A stretch of DNA of 64,000 bases from Thermoleophilia bacterium. GTDB taxonomy: Bacteria > Actinomycetota > Thermoleophilia > RBG-16-64-13. Positions within the stretch are counted from its first letter, which is position 1, and each line of letters begins with the position of its first letter. Under the pieces are notes generated by a model. It had not been told where the DNA came from, ran no database searches, and was given only the letters and a program-made list of their open reading frames with translations. The position numbers were made by a program, and so were the translations under genes. Positions 9,056-18,195 of this stretch are shown in pieces. Location of the stretch: the NCBI GenBank assembly GCA_027493445.1, contig JAOSKU010000001.1:434001-498000 (forward strand). Direction: 5' to 3'.

Positions 9056-9940
9056 GTGAACCCGGCGGAGCCGGCCGGGGTCACTGCGCCTGTCTCCTCC
9101 TCCGCCGGCTCGGACGGGCCTGGTCCGGGTGCGAGTCCTGCCCAGAAGCCTAGCTACGTGCAGCTGGTGCCGGCGGTGGACCAGGCCGCGCGCATTCTGT
9201 TCGCCTTGGCGGGCTTTTCGCGGGGTACGGCGACCCTGACCGAGATCTGCGGTCAGGTGGGTGTGAGCAAGAGCAAGGGTCTCGCGATTCTCAACACCCT
9301 GCGAGGCGCCGGCCTGGTCACGAAGAACGAGCGATCCAAGACCTATCGGTTGGGGCCGAGACTGCTCACGCTCTCGCGAGCTCTGCTGGACCACACCGAC
9401 CTCGCGCACGAGGCGGCTCCCTACCTGGACGATCTCGTGACGCGAACGGGCCACACGGCCCTGCTGGGGCTGGTCTCGGGCGATCGTCTCTTCGTGGTGG
9501 CGCGCCGCGAGGTGCGGGCGGGCATGGGTATCGCCGTGCACGTGGGTCATCGCTTCCCGCTCACGTTGGGGGCCCATGGCAAGGCGATCCTGGCGGCCTT
9601 GCCCAAGGAGGAGCTCGAGGGCATCCTGGCCAAGGGGTCTCTCTCCGTCTACGGGGAGGCGCGCAAGAACTCCGTGGACCTCGGAATGCTGCGCGCCGAG
9701 CTCGACGAATGCCGCCGTCTGGGGTACGCGCACGACCTGGGGGTGACCCGTCCGGGCATCGGCGCGGTGAGCGCCGTCCTGGTGGATGAGTACTCCGAGG
9801 CCTCCCCGCCCGGCATCGCCCGCATCGCGGGCAGCCTGATCGTGGTCGGCACCTTCAGCGCTGAGTCGGCCGCCGAGTATGGAAGCATCGTGGCCGCCAC
9901 GGCTCGAGAGATGAGCGCCCGGGTTGGCTCTCTACTGTAG
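9056..9940 (+). CDS. IclR-family transcriptional regulator
   Basis: A 294-residue regulator. An unusual N-terminal extension of about 35 residues, rich in Pro, Gly and Ala, precedes the winged helix-turn-helix (about residues 40-100; TLTEICGQVGVSKSKGLAIL is the recognition part). The C-terminal IclR effector domain follows, with GHRFPLTLGAHGKAILAAL as its conserved core. GTG at 9056 is the first start in frame; the promoter lies 120 nt upstream. Located next to an aryl-CoA ligase and a 4-hydroxybenzoyl-CoA reductase, it is likely their regulator, responding to an aromatic acid or its CoA ester. Confidence 0.88.
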   Translation: MNPAEPAGVTAPVSSSAGSDGPGPGASPAQKPSYVQLVPAVDQAARILFALAGFSRGTATLTEICGQVGVSKSKGLAILNTLRGAGLVTKNERSKTYRLGPRLLTLSRALLDHTDLAHEAAPYLDDLVTRTGHTALLGLVSGDRLFVVARREVRAGMGIAVHVGHRFPLTLGAHGKAILAALPKEELEGILAKGSLSVYGEARKNSVDLGMLRAELDECRRLGYAHDLGVTRPGIGAVSAVLVDEYSEASPPGIARIAGSLIVVGTFSAESAAEYGSIVAATAREMSARVGSLL

Positions 9941-9961
9941 GCTACGCGCGATAGGGGGCTC

Positions 9962-11650
9962 GTGGGAGCACAGCATCCGGAACATCGATTCTCCTTGGGC
10001 TGGGATTGCGGCGAGCGGTCGGCCGAGCTGCGGGAGACCTATGAGACACTGAGTCGAACCACCGCCTGGCAGGTCCTGGAAGCCACGGCCGCCCGGCTGC
10101 CCGGCAAGGTGGCCGTCGTCGAGGGCGAGCGGCGCCTCAGCTACGCCGACCTGCTGGAAGAGAGCGGCCGTCTGGCCGACGGACTGGCCGGTCTGGGTCT
10201 GGTCAAGGGCGACGTGGCCGCCGTCTACCTGCCCAACTCGACAGAGCTCGTGACCGTCTTCTACGCCCTGCAGAAGCTCGGGGCGGTGGTGGCCTGGCTC
10301 AACCCCAGCTACCGGCAGAGCGAGGCGCGCTTCATACTGGAGAACTCCGGGGCCAAGGCCCTCTTCCTGTTCGAGGAGTGGCAGGGCTTCGACTATCTTT
10401 CGGCCACACTGGGCCTGGGTCGGTTGGCCGATCTCGAGACCATTGTGGCCGTTCGCCACTCCCAAGGGTTCGCGCCCTCCGACCCGCGGGTCAGGACGCT
10501 TGACTGGGTGCGGGAGAGAGCTCCGGCCGGCTACTGCGCGGATGTCCGCCCCGACGATCTCTCCATGCTCATCTACACCTCCGGCACCACCGGGCGGCCC
10601 AAGGGGGCCATGATCACCCAATCCCAGGTGGCGCGCGCCGGATTCTCCTACTCGCTGGGTGTGGACGCCACCGAGGATGACGTCTTTATTGGGTCCCTGC
10701 CCATGAGCCACTCCTATGGCTGTGGCGCCCTACTGGTACAACCCTTCATGCTGGGAGCCACCCTGGCGGTGCTCGATGCGTTCTCGCCCCAGGCCGCCTT
10801 TGCCCTGATCGAGAAGGAGAAGGTAACCCTGCAGCTTGGAGCACCCGCCCACTACGTCCTGGAGCTGGCGCACCCCAAGCGCGCTGAATACGACCTCTCC
10901 AGCCTACGGGCCGGTCTCATAGCCGGGCAGATAGCTCCCGGGGGACTGATCACCAGGGTGGAGGAGGAGATGGGCATCTACATCGCGTCGTTCCTCGGGT
11001 CAAGCGAGGTGGGGCCGGGTCTTTCCATCATCCTCCCCTACCAGACGCCTCTCCCGGTGCGCGAGCGGTCCATAGGGTATCCCCTACTCGGCACACGGGC
11101 CCTTGTGGTCGATCCCGCCACCGGTGAGGAGCTCGAACCCGGAAAGCAGGGAGAGCTGATCCTGTCGGGTTGGCACGTCACCCAAGGCTACTGGCGCAAC
11201 CCCGAGGAGACCGCCCATCAGATCCAGGACGGTTGGCTGCACACCGGTGATCTGGTCACGCGTGACGAGGACGACTGTTTCAGCATCCTCGGTCGCTTGA
11301 AGGAGCTCATCAACCGGGGAGGGTTCAAGATCGTTCCCTCCGAGATCGAATCGCTGCTGGTCAGGCACCCGGGGGTGGCCGAGGTCTGTGTGGTCGGCAC
11401 TGCGAATCCGGTTCTGGGAGAGTCCATCTGCGCCTGCGTGCGCTTGGAGGAGGGGAAGGAGCGCCTCAGCCTGGACGAGGTGCGCGGGTATCTGGCGGGG
11501 GAGCTGGCCCCGTTCAAGCTTCCCGACGAGCTCATGGTCGTGCCCGACCTGCCACGCATGCCCGGCGGGGTCAAGGTCAACCGCTTCGGCCCGGGCGGAG
11601 TGGTCGAGCTGGCTCAGCAGTGCGAAGACAAAGAGGTCCGTTCCCGCTAG
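9962..11650 (+). CDS. AMP-forming acyl/aryl-CoA ligase, probably 4-hydroxybenzoate-CoA ligase
   Basis: A 562-residue adenylate-forming enzyme. The P-loop YTSGTTGRPKG is near residue 204, followed by PMSHSYG, GYWRNPEET, WLHTGDLV and the hinge GRLKELINRGGFKIVPSEIE with the C-terminal lysine region. It would activate a carboxylic acid to its CoA thioester with ATP. Position 22 nt after the IclR gene and 28 nt before the reductase subunits suggests 4-hydroxybenzoate as substrate, the first step before 4-hydroxybenzoyl-CoA reductase. The sequence alone does not exclude medium-chain acyl or other aryl acids. The GTG start at 9962 is the first in the open frame and is uncertain. Confidence 0.82.
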   Translation: MGAQHPEHRFSLGWDCGERSAELRETYETLSRTTAWQVLEATAARLPGKVAVVEGERRLSYADLLEESGRLADGLAGLGLVKGDVAAVYLPNSTELVTVFYALQKLGAVVAWLNPSYRQSEARFILENSGAKALFLFEEWQGFDYLSATLGLGRLADLETIVAVRHSQGFAPSDPRVRTLDWVRERAPAGYCADVRPDDLSMLIYTSGTTGRPKGAMITQSQVARAGFSYSLGVDATEDDVFIGSLPMSHSYGCGALLVQPFMLGATLAVLDAFSPQAAFALIEKEKVTLQLGAPAHYVLELAHPKRAEYDLSSLRAGLIAGQIAPGGLITRVEEEMGIYIASFLGSSEVGPGLSIILPYQTPLPVRERSIGYPLLGTRALVVDPATGEELEPGKQGELILSGWHVTQGYWRNPEETAHQIQDGWLHTGDLVTRDEDDCFSILGRLKELINRGGFKIVPSEIESLLVRHPGVAEVCVVGTANPVLGESICACVRLEEGKERLSLDEVRGYLAGELAPFKLPDELMVVPDLPRMPGGVKVNRFGPGGVVELAQQCEDKEVRSR

Positions 11651-11678
11651 AACCTGGCCCCACGAGGAGGCAGCCCAG

Positions 11679-12635
11679 ATGCGACTACCGAAGTTCGACT
11701 ACCACCAGCCCACCACTATCGAGGAGGCGGTCGCGGCCCTCGCCGGGAGCCCGGGAGCCCGCCTGCTAGCCGGTGGGACCGACCTCCTGGTGAACATGAA
11801 GCTGCGGGTGGATCTGCCTCAGACCCTGGTGGGCCTCGACCGGATCCCCGGCTTGCGAGGTAGTACGCAGGCGGATGGGCGCACGGTCATGGGCGCGAAG
11901 ACCACGCTCAAGGACATCCAGAATGACCCGGTACTGCTCGAGCGCTACCCGGCGTTGGTCCAGGCAGCCCGCGCGGTGGGCTCCTACCGCCATCAGACGA
12001 TGGGCACCCTCGGCGGGAACCTCTGTCAGAACACGCGCTGTCGTTTCTTCAATCAGTCTCAGGAGTGGCGCAGCGTGCGCAGCCTCTGCTACAAGGCTGG
12101 GGGCGAGGACTGCCACGTCATGAACAAGAAGGGCGTCTGCTACTCGACCTACTCGGGCGACGTGGCGCCGGCCCTGCTCGTCCTCGACGCCCGCGTGCGG
12201 CTGCAGGGGCCCGATGGGGGTCGCGAGATCCCTCTGGCTGAGATCTATTCGGGTGAAGGCAAGAGTCCGCTGGCCTTGGGGCCGTCCGAGGTTGTCACGG
12301 CCGTCGTTCTGCCTGAGAATTCCGCAAACGGACGCTCCTGCTATCTGAAGCAGGGCCTGCGGGGTTCTATCGACTTCCCCATCGTGGGGGCGGCCGTGGC
12401 TCGGTTCGACGGGGGGCTGCGGGTGGCCTACACGGCCGTCGACCGTTCGCCGGTCAGGGCCGCCGAGGTGGAGGCGGAGCTGGAGGGCCGTGAGCTTACC
12501 GGGGAGCTGATCGACAAGGTGGCTCCTCTCTGCCGCAAGGCGGCCACCGTCACCCGTACCACGACTCAGCCGGTGCCCTACAAGCGCGAACTCATGGCCG
12601 CTCTCTTTCGCAAGGCGGCCCGCACGCTAGTGTAG
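11679..12635 (+). CDS. hcrB: 4-hydroxybenzoyl-CoA reductase beta subunit (FAD plus extra 4Fe-4S)
   Basis: A 318-residue FAD subunit of a xanthine-oxidase-family enzyme. FAD motifs are ARLLAGGTDLLVNMKL (about residues 27-42) and MGTLGGNLCQ. An insert after this carries Cys121, Cys137, Cys145 and Cys154 (C-x15-C-x7-C-x8-C), which matches the insert that binds an additional 4Fe-4S cluster in 4-hydroxybenzoyl-CoA reductases and is absent from ordinary xanthine or CO dehydrogenases. This is the main reason for the specific call. ATG at 11679 follows GAGGAGGCAG. It precedes the small and large subunit genes. Confidence 0.87.
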   Translation: MRLPKFDYHQPTTIEEAVAALAGSPGARLLAGGTDLLVNMKLRVDLPQTLVGLDRIPGLRGSTQADGRTVMGAKTTLKDIQNDPVLLERYPALVQAARAVGSYRHQTMGTLGGNLCQNTRCRFFNQSQEWRSVRSLCYKAGGEDCHVMNKKGVCYSTYSGDVAPALLVLDARVRLQGPDGGREIPLAEIYSGEGKSPLALGPSEVVTAVVLPENSANGRSCYLKQGLRGSIDFPIVGAAVARFDGGLRVAYTAVDRSPVRAAEVEAELEGRELTGELIDKVAPLCRKAATVTRTTTQPVPYKRELMAALFRKAARTLV

Positions 12636-12678
12636 AGAGAATCGCGGCGATTCCTCTTCTGGACAAGAAAGGACGACG

Positions 12679-13182
12679 ATGGCCCAGAAACAAATCCTGG
12701 AGCTCACGGTGAACGGCGATCTCTACGAGATCGCCTGCGAACCCAACATCACCTTGCTGGAAGCCTTGCGGGAGAAGGCGCTTCTCACCGGCACGAAGCG
12801 GGGCTGCGATCTCGGGGCCTGCGGGGCCTGCACTGTCCTGCTCGACGGGGAAGCCGTGCTCGCCTGCCTGACCTTGGCTCTCGAGGCCCAAGACCGCGAA
12901 GTCACCACCATCGAGGGGCTGGCCCGCAACGGGGAGATGACCCCGCTGCAGCAGGCCTTCGTGGACTACGGGGCCATCCAGTGCGGCTTCTGCTCCCCGG
13001 GTTTCATCATGAGCGCCACGGCCATGCTGGCCGACGATCCCTCTCCCAGCCAGCAGGAGATCCGGCGGAGGCTGGCCGGCAACCTGTGCCGTTGCACCGG
13101 CTACGCCAAGATCCTGAAAGCGGTGGAAGCGGTGGTCGAGGCCAGGGCGAGAGTGAGCGCCCCCGCGGGAGGTGCCCTGTGA
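12679..13182 (+). CDS. hcrC: 4-hydroxybenzoyl-CoA reductase gamma subunit (two 2Fe-2S clusters)
   Basis: A 167-residue iron-sulfur subunit. The plant-type 2Fe-2S ligands are Cys43, Cys48, Cys51 and Cys63; the second, helical cluster uses Cys102, Cys105, Cys137 and Cys139 (CGFC and CRC). It passes electrons between the molybdenum subunit and the FAD/4Fe-4S subunit. AAGAAAGGACGACG precedes the ATG. Its stop overlaps the GTG start of the large subunit (GTGA at 13179), indicating coupled translation. Confidence 0.9.
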   Translation: MAQKQILELTVNGDLYEIACEPNITLLEALREKALLTGTKRGCDLGACGACTVLLDGEAVLACLTLALEAQDREVTTIEGLARNGEMTPLQQAFVDYGAIQCGFCSPGFIMSATAMLADDPSPSQQEIRRRLAGNLCRCTGYAKILKAVEAVVEARARVSAPAGGAL

Positions 13183-15494
13183 AGCAGCTCAACGTGGTCG
13201 GCCGGCGCCTCCCGCAGCACGACGCGGCCGCGAAGGCCATGGGTCAGGCTCAGTTCACCGATGACCTGCGCCTGCCGGGTATGCTCTACGGACGCCTGGT
13301 GCGCTCCACCATCCCGCACGGAAACATCCTGCACATCGACACGTCGGCCGCGCTGGCCCTGCCCGGGGTGAAGGGCGTGCTCACCGGCAAGGACATCCCC
13401 GACCGGGTGTACGGCATCGTCCCCAAGGCCAAGGACGAGCACGCTCTGGCCCGCGACAAGGTCCGCTACATCGGTGACGAGGTGGCCGCGGTCGTGGCGG
13501 TCGATCCGGAGACGGCGGAAGAGGCGGCCCGCCTGGTGCGGGTGGAGTACGAGGAGCTCCCGGCCGTCTTCGACCCCCTGGAGGCCATCAAGGAGGGCGC
13601 CCCGGTCATCCACGACCGCCACCCTGACAACACGAGCGTGCGCATCCACAAACAGTTCGGCGATGTGGAAGCCGGTTTCGCCGCCTCAGCCTACGTCTTC
13701 GAGGACTCCTTCTACTCGCAGGCCGTGAATCACGCCCCTCTGGAGCCGCACGCCGCCCTGGCCAGCTACGATCCCCAGCACGGCGACTTCACCATCTGGA
13801 CGAGCACCCAGATCCCCTACTTCCTGAAGCGCAACCTGGCCACCACCATGGGGGTGCCCGAGAACAAGGTGCGGGTCATCAAGCCCAAGGTAGGCGGCGG
13901 CTTCGGCCAGAAGCTCGACATGTTCGCCAAGGACTTCTGTGCCTGCTGGTTCGCCCGAGAGCTCTCCCGCCCGGTCAAGTTCGTCTACGAGCGGGAGGAG
14001 GTATTCCAGAACACCCGCCAGCGACACCCCATGTATCTGACGGTCAAGACCGGGGTGAACAAGCAAGGCAAGATCCTGGCCCAGCACATCACCGCCCACG
14101 CCGACGGAGGCGCTTATAACTCGACTGCGCCGCTCATGATCACGCTCTCGGCCTTCTTCGTGATGATCCCCTACAAGATCGACAACCTGATCTACGAGGG
14201 CTACCACGTCTATACCAACAAGCCGGTGGGCGGGGCCATGCGCGGCCACGGCGTGCCCCAGCCTCGCTTCGCTATCGAGCGCCAGGTGGATCTGATCGCC
14301 AAACGGATCGGGGTGGATCCAGTCAAGATGCGCCTGCTGAACGCCATCAAAGCGGGCGAACCCCACCCGGCCGGTTTTGTCATCAACACCTGCGGCTTCG
14401 CCGAGAGCGTAGCTGCAGCGGCCGAGGCCATCGGCTGGGAGGAGAAGCGGGGCAAGCTGCCCTTCGGCCGAGGCATCGGGGTGGCCGGTTCGGCCTGGCC
14501 CTCGGGGGTGGCCAACATGGCCCATCTGTCCTCCGGTGCGGTGGTGGAGCTCTTCCGCGAAGGCCGGGTGAACGTCCTCTCCGGGGCGGCCGACATCGGC
14601 CAGGGCGCCGAAACCGTCATCTGCCAAATTGTGGCCGAGCGCCTGGGCGTGCCCCTGGAAGATGTGCACATCACCGCGGCCGACACCGGCACCTGCCCCC
14701 TGGACGCGGGCACCTTCGGCTCAGGAGTGACCGTCAGAGCGGGCAATGCCGCCCTCTCCGCCGCCAACGACGTGCGCGACCAACTCTTCCCCTTCGTGGC
14801 CGACCATCTGCACTGCGACCTCGAAGACCTGGCGGCGGCCGACCGGCGCATCTTCGTCAAGGGCGAGCCGGAGCGGGGCATGAGCCTCAAGGAGGCCCTC
14901 AAGGAGTACCAGTACTCCGACCAGCCGGTGCCCATCGTGGGGCGGGGGGCCTGGGTGCCCCCGGCCGACCAACCCACCGATCTCCTCACCGAGAACGGCA
15001 ACTTCGCGCCCAACTACTCCTTCATGACCCAGGCCGCGGAGGTGGAGGTCGACACCGATACGGGGAAGGTCAGGGTCCTCAGGATGGTGACCGCCCACGA
15101 CTGCGGCCAGCCTATCAACCCCATGCTCGTGGAAGGGCAGCTCGATGGCAGTATGGTGGGCGGCATGGGGCAAGCTCTGTACGAGGACTCCACCTGCATC
15201 GACGGCCAGCAGCACAACCCGAGCTTCCTGGACTACGGGTTCCCGACGGTGCTCGAGATGCCCAACATGCAGGATATCCACATCGACACCGATGACCCTC
15301 TGGGGCCGTTCGGCGCCAAGGAAGCGGGGGAAGGGACGCAGCTGGCTCCGGCGCCCGCTATTGTGAACGCCATCGCCGACGCCATCGGGGTAGAGTTCGA
15401 CCGCCTGCCGGTGACCCCAGCCATGGTGCTGGAGGCGCTCAAGAAGAAGGCGGACGTGGAGAAGGCCGATGTTCCCGAGGAGGGCGGAGTGTGA
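13179..15494 (+). CDS. hcrA: 4-hydroxybenzoyl-CoA reductase alpha subunit (molybdopterin-binding)
   Basis: A 771-residue molybdenum hydroxylase large subunit. The N-terminal a/b hammerhead domain (YGRLVRSTIPHG) is followed by the molybdopterin domains with KVGGGFGQK, GGAMRGHG, GAADIGQGAET and, near residue 716, PFGAKEAGEG with the catalytic-type glutamate. With its two partners it should remove the ring hydroxyl of 4-hydroxybenzoyl-CoA to give benzoyl-CoA. The GTG start overlaps the hcrC stop. No benzoyl-CoA reductase genes are in the window, so the next step is encoded elsewhere or the enzyme serves another aromatic CoA ester. Confidence 0.87.
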   Translation: MKQLNVVGRRLPQHDAAAKAMGQAQFTDDLRLPGMLYGRLVRSTIPHGNILHIDTSAALALPGVKGVLTGKDIPDRVYGIVPKAKDEHALARDKVRYIGDEVAAVVAVDPETAEEAARLVRVEYEELPAVFDPLEAIKEGAPVIHDRHPDNTSVRIHKQFGDVEAGFAASAYVFEDSFYSQAVNHAPLEPHAALASYDPQHGDFTIWTSTQIPYFLKRNLATTMGVPENKVRVIKPKVGGGFGQKLDMFAKDFCACWFARELSRPVKFVYEREEVFQNTRQRHPMYLTVKTGVNKQGKILAQHITAHADGGAYNSTAPLMITLSAFFVMIPYKIDNLIYEGYHVYTNKPVGGAMRGHGVPQPRFAIERQVDLIAKRIGVDPVKMRLLNAIKAGEPHPAGFVINTCGFAESVAAAAEAIGWEEKRGKLPFGRGIGVAGSAWPSGVANMAHLSSGAVVELFREGRVNVLSGAADIGQGAETVICQIVAERLGVPLEDVHITAADTGTCPLDAGTFGSGVTVRAGNAALSAANDVRDQLFPFVADHLHCDLEDLAAADRRIFVKGEPERGMSLKEALKEYQYSDQPVPIVGRGAWVPPADQPTDLLTENGNFAPNYSFMTQAAEVEVDTDTGKVRVLRMVTAHDCGQPINPMLVEGQLDGSMVGGMGQALYEDSTCIDGQQHNPSFLDYGFPTVLEMPNMQDIHIDTDDPLGPFGAKEAGEGTQLAPAPAIVNAIADAIGVEFDRLPVTPAMVLEALKKKADVEKADVPEEGGV

Positions 15495-15560
15495 CCAGGG
15501 ACTGGCGAGTGCGCTGCTGACGCTCTTCCCGCAGATCGCCACCTTCCTGCCCAGCCGTTT

Positions 15561-15636
15561 CGGGTAGCGGAGCTCCTTGCCTGGCGCGTGCCCAGCGCAC
15601 GCCGGCGGCGAAGCGTCATTCTTCAACGGCCTGTTT
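15561..15636 (-). repeat. Dispersed palindromic repeat, copy B (left arm only)
   Basis: Reading the minus strand from 15636: the type 1 end AACAGGCCGTTGAAGAA, then TGACGCTTCGCCGCCGG and GTGCGCTGGGCACGCGC, matching the left arm of full copy G. Similarity stops near the central hairpin. It lies 66 nt after the hcrA stop and just upstream of the aldo/keto reductase start. Confidence 0.75.
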
Positions 15637-15647
15637 GGAGTAGCGAA

Positions 15648-16495
15648 ATGCCAGAGCCGACGACTCTCACTATTGGCGGGGATTTGACCATCCGCCGCCT
15701 GGGCTTCGGCGCCATGCGGATGACCGGGCCAGGGGTGTGGGGCGAGCCCGAGGATCGCAAGGAGGCCGTCGCGGTGCTGCGGCGCGCGGTCGATCTGGGG
15801 GTCGATCTGATCGACACGGCCGACTCCTACGGGCCCGAGGTCAGCGAACGACTCATTGCCGAGGCGCTCCATCCCTATCCCGATCACTTGGTCATCGCTA
15901 CCAAGGGAGGGACGCTGCGGGGGGACCGGGCGATTGGCGCAGGGATGCTCGTCCGGAGCATCTGCGCGAGGCTGTGGAAGCCAGCCTGCGCCGCCTGCGC
16001 CCGGAGAGGATCGACCTCTACCAACTTCACGGAATCGACCCGCAGGTGCCCATCGAGGAGTCGGTAGGCGCGCTGGCCGATCTGCAAGCAGAGGGAAAGA
16101 TTCGGCACGTGGGCGTGTGCAACGTCGATCTCGACCTGCTGGAGCGAGCCCGCCGTGTCGCCAACGTCGTCTCCGTGCAGAACCGCTACAACCTCATAGA
16201 CCGAGCTTCGGACTCCCTCATCGACCGCTGCGCTGAGGACGGACTGGCCTTCATCCCCTGGTTTCCGCTGGCTACGGGCGAGCTGGCCTCGCCGGGAGGG
16301 CGCGTGGCCGAGGTGGCTTTCCGCATCGGCGCCACTTCCGCTCAGGTGGCCTTGGCGTGGCTGCTGCAACGCTCTCCGGTAGTCGTGCCCATCCCGGGCA
16401 CGTCGAAGGTGGCCCATGTTGAGGAGAACATGGCCGCCGCGGAGGTGGAACTGAGTCCCGAGGATTTCGCGGCCCTGGCTGACCTCGGGTCTTGA
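15648..16495 (+). CDS. Aldo/keto reductase (reading frame broken once)
   Basis: An NADPH-dependent oxidoreductase of the AKR TIM-barrel family, about 282 residues. Catalytic Asp56 and Tyr61 (DTADSYG), Lys86 (IATKGG) and the His of YQLHGID are present; the C-terminal cofactor part reads [16 protein letters not shown]. The frame breaks at the G6 run 15919-15924; adding one G gives the expected [18 protein letters not shown] at 15648 begins 12 nt after repeat copy B. Substrate unknown. Confidence 0.82.
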
Positions 16496-16718
16496 GCAGC
16501 GCCGGGGGCGAGGGAGCCCTCAGGCGGGCCTGTCGGCTGTGTTGAGGGAAGGTCGTACCCGCGGCGAGCCTGCGGTCTTGAGGCCCCAGGCGGCGGGGTT
16601 CTGCATCGATGTCAGGGAGCCGGTCTGACAGCCATCGCGGAAGGCGGCGCTTAGACTGCTCCCGCCTCGGGGTACCTGCCGAGTGTTGCGGTTGGAACTG
16701 GACAGGGCAAGGGGGCCG

Positions 16719-17345
16719 ATGTCCCGGCATCCACAGCCGTCGGCTACTGCTCATCGCGGGACCGTCTGGCTCGTCATGGTGCTGATCGCCGGCGGGATCC
16801 TCGTGGCCGGCTGTGGATCGGACGACGGCGGTGCCGGCGCGACGGCCACACAGGAGGTGTTCCATATGACCATCATCGTCCAGAGCGACGCTTTTGCGAA
16901 CGGCGAGCCTATCCCCAGGCGATTCACCGGTGACGGCGAGAATGTCTCGCCGCCTCTTCGCTGGAGTGGCGCTCCCGCCGAGACAAGAGGCTACGCCCTC
17001 ATCTGCGACGATCCCGATGCGCCGCGCGACCAGCCCTTCGTGCATTGGGTGCTCTATGCTCTTCCGCCTGCTGTCACCTCGCTGCCCGAGGGAATCGAGC
17101 CCGGCGCCCGGCCGGCTGCGCCGGCGGGCGCGGTGCAGGGCAAGAATGATTTCGGAAAGACCGGGTATGGAGGGCCAGCGCCGCCTCGGGGGCACGGCGT
17201 GCATCACTACCACTTCAAGGTGTACGCGCTGGACCAGCTCTTCCACGACCTCGAGCCGGGGCTGGGCAAAGCCGGCCTGCTCGAGGCCATCGGCGGTCAC
17301 GTGCTGGCTCAGGGCGAGCTGGTGGGCACCTACGAACGGAGGTAG
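16719..17345 (+). CDS. YbhB/PEBP-family lipoprotein
   Basis: A 208-residue protein of the phosphatidylethanolamine-binding / Raf kinase inhibitor-like (YbhB/YbcL) family. A signal anchor ends in the lipobox LVAGC, so it is probably an exported lipoprotein; most bacterial relatives are cytoplasmic. Family motifs are GENVSPPLRWSG, DDPDAPRD, FVHWVLY and GHGVHHYHFKVYALD. ATG at 16719 is preferred over an upstream in-frame GTG at 16683 because the signal sequence is then of normal length. Ligand unknown. Confidence 0.8.
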   Translation: MSRHPQPSATAHRGTVWLVMVLIAGGILVAGCGSDDGGAGATATQEVFHMTIIVQSDAFANGEPIPRRFTGDGENVSPPLRWSGAPAETRGYALICDDPDAPRDQPFVHWVLYALPPAVTSLPEGIEPGARPAAPAGAVQGKNDFGKTGYGGPAPPRGHGVHHYHFKVYALDQLFHDLEPGLGKAGLLEAIGGHVLAQGELVGTYERR

Positions 17346-17402
17346 CCCTCGCCGGCTCGCGCCGCGCACCAAGTCGACCGGCTGGATCGCCGCGGGATAG
17401 GG

Positions 17403-17918
17403 GCGAAGCCCCGGTGCGCGATCTGCCCCTTGCGCATGGCTTGTGCAGGCCTTGCGTCCGGCCGGGCGGAATCTCTGCCTCTTCCCCGAAGGGTGCGGGC
17501 GCGCGAAAGGTGCGAGTGGGTGGCTCTATGGCTGGAGCGCTCCGATGGAGACGTCATTGTTGCCCGCCGAGGAGAGAACCAGGTACTGGCCGGCCTGTGG
17601 CTGCCACCCCTGGCGGAGCTCGGTGTCGGTCAGGAGCCGGCCGAGGTTGCGCAGACCATGTTGGAGGCGCTCCTGCGATCGGATGAAGTCGAAGCCCGAT
17701 CGCTGGCATTGCCTAACCTGCAGCCCGCCGAGCCGGTGCGTCATTCCATCACTCGCCGTCTGATCACTGTGCATCCTTTTTGTGGCGCAGCTGGAGAGAA
17801 CGGACGCGCACCCCAGGACGACCCCCAGTGCGTCGCCTGGGAGGACCCCGCTCGACCTGCCCGCCCCACCTCGGCGCTCACAGGCAAGTTGCTGCGCGTA
17901 TGCCGGGCGCGGGCGTAG
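17403..17918 (+). pseudogene. mutY: Truncated mutY (A/G-specific adenine glycosylase) C-terminal remnant
   Basis: The frame contains AKPRCAICPLRMACAG, the last three of the four 4Fe-4S cysteines of MutY (C-x2-C-x5-C). Where the first cysteine (C-x6-C) should be there is Gly. After it comes the NUDIX-like recognition domain: WLERSDGDVIVARR, LAGLWLPPLAEL, HSITRRLITVHPF and a final ALTGKLLRV, then TAG at 17918. The whole N-terminal catalytic HhH-GPD region is absent; upstream DNA is the end of the ybhB-like gene with no match. It looks like a 5'-deleted gene with the break at the first cluster ligand. A repeat arm (copy C) lies just downstream. Confidence 0.7.
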
Positions 17919-17943
17919 CGGGTACCCGGGCGGCGGAGGAGTA

Positions 17944-18000
17944 GAAACTCGTTTCAAAACGAAGCCGTAGCCGCCGTGTCCGCATTGGACGGGCCGGTGC
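17944..18000 (-). repeat. Dispersed palindromic repeat, copy C (right arm only)
   Basis: On the minus strand it ends GGCTTCG-TTTTGAAACGAGTTTC, the type 3 terminus, preceded by CCAATGCGGACACGGCGG, which aligns with the right arm of full copy K. It is 26 nt after the mutY remnant. Confidence 0.72.
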
Positions 18001-18195
18001 GCTCTCGGGCACCTGGGGGCAGCGACCGCTGGCCGCTCACATGCTGGTGGTCGGGCCGTGCGGGCCTGGCCACGAGACCAGGGCCAAGACTCGTCGCGTG
18101 GACACGTTGCGTTCCCTCCCTATGCCGGGCGTCTTCCGGACCCTGCGCGCATAGTCTAGGCGCAGATTGAATTATGAGCGAAAGGAGCGACCACC

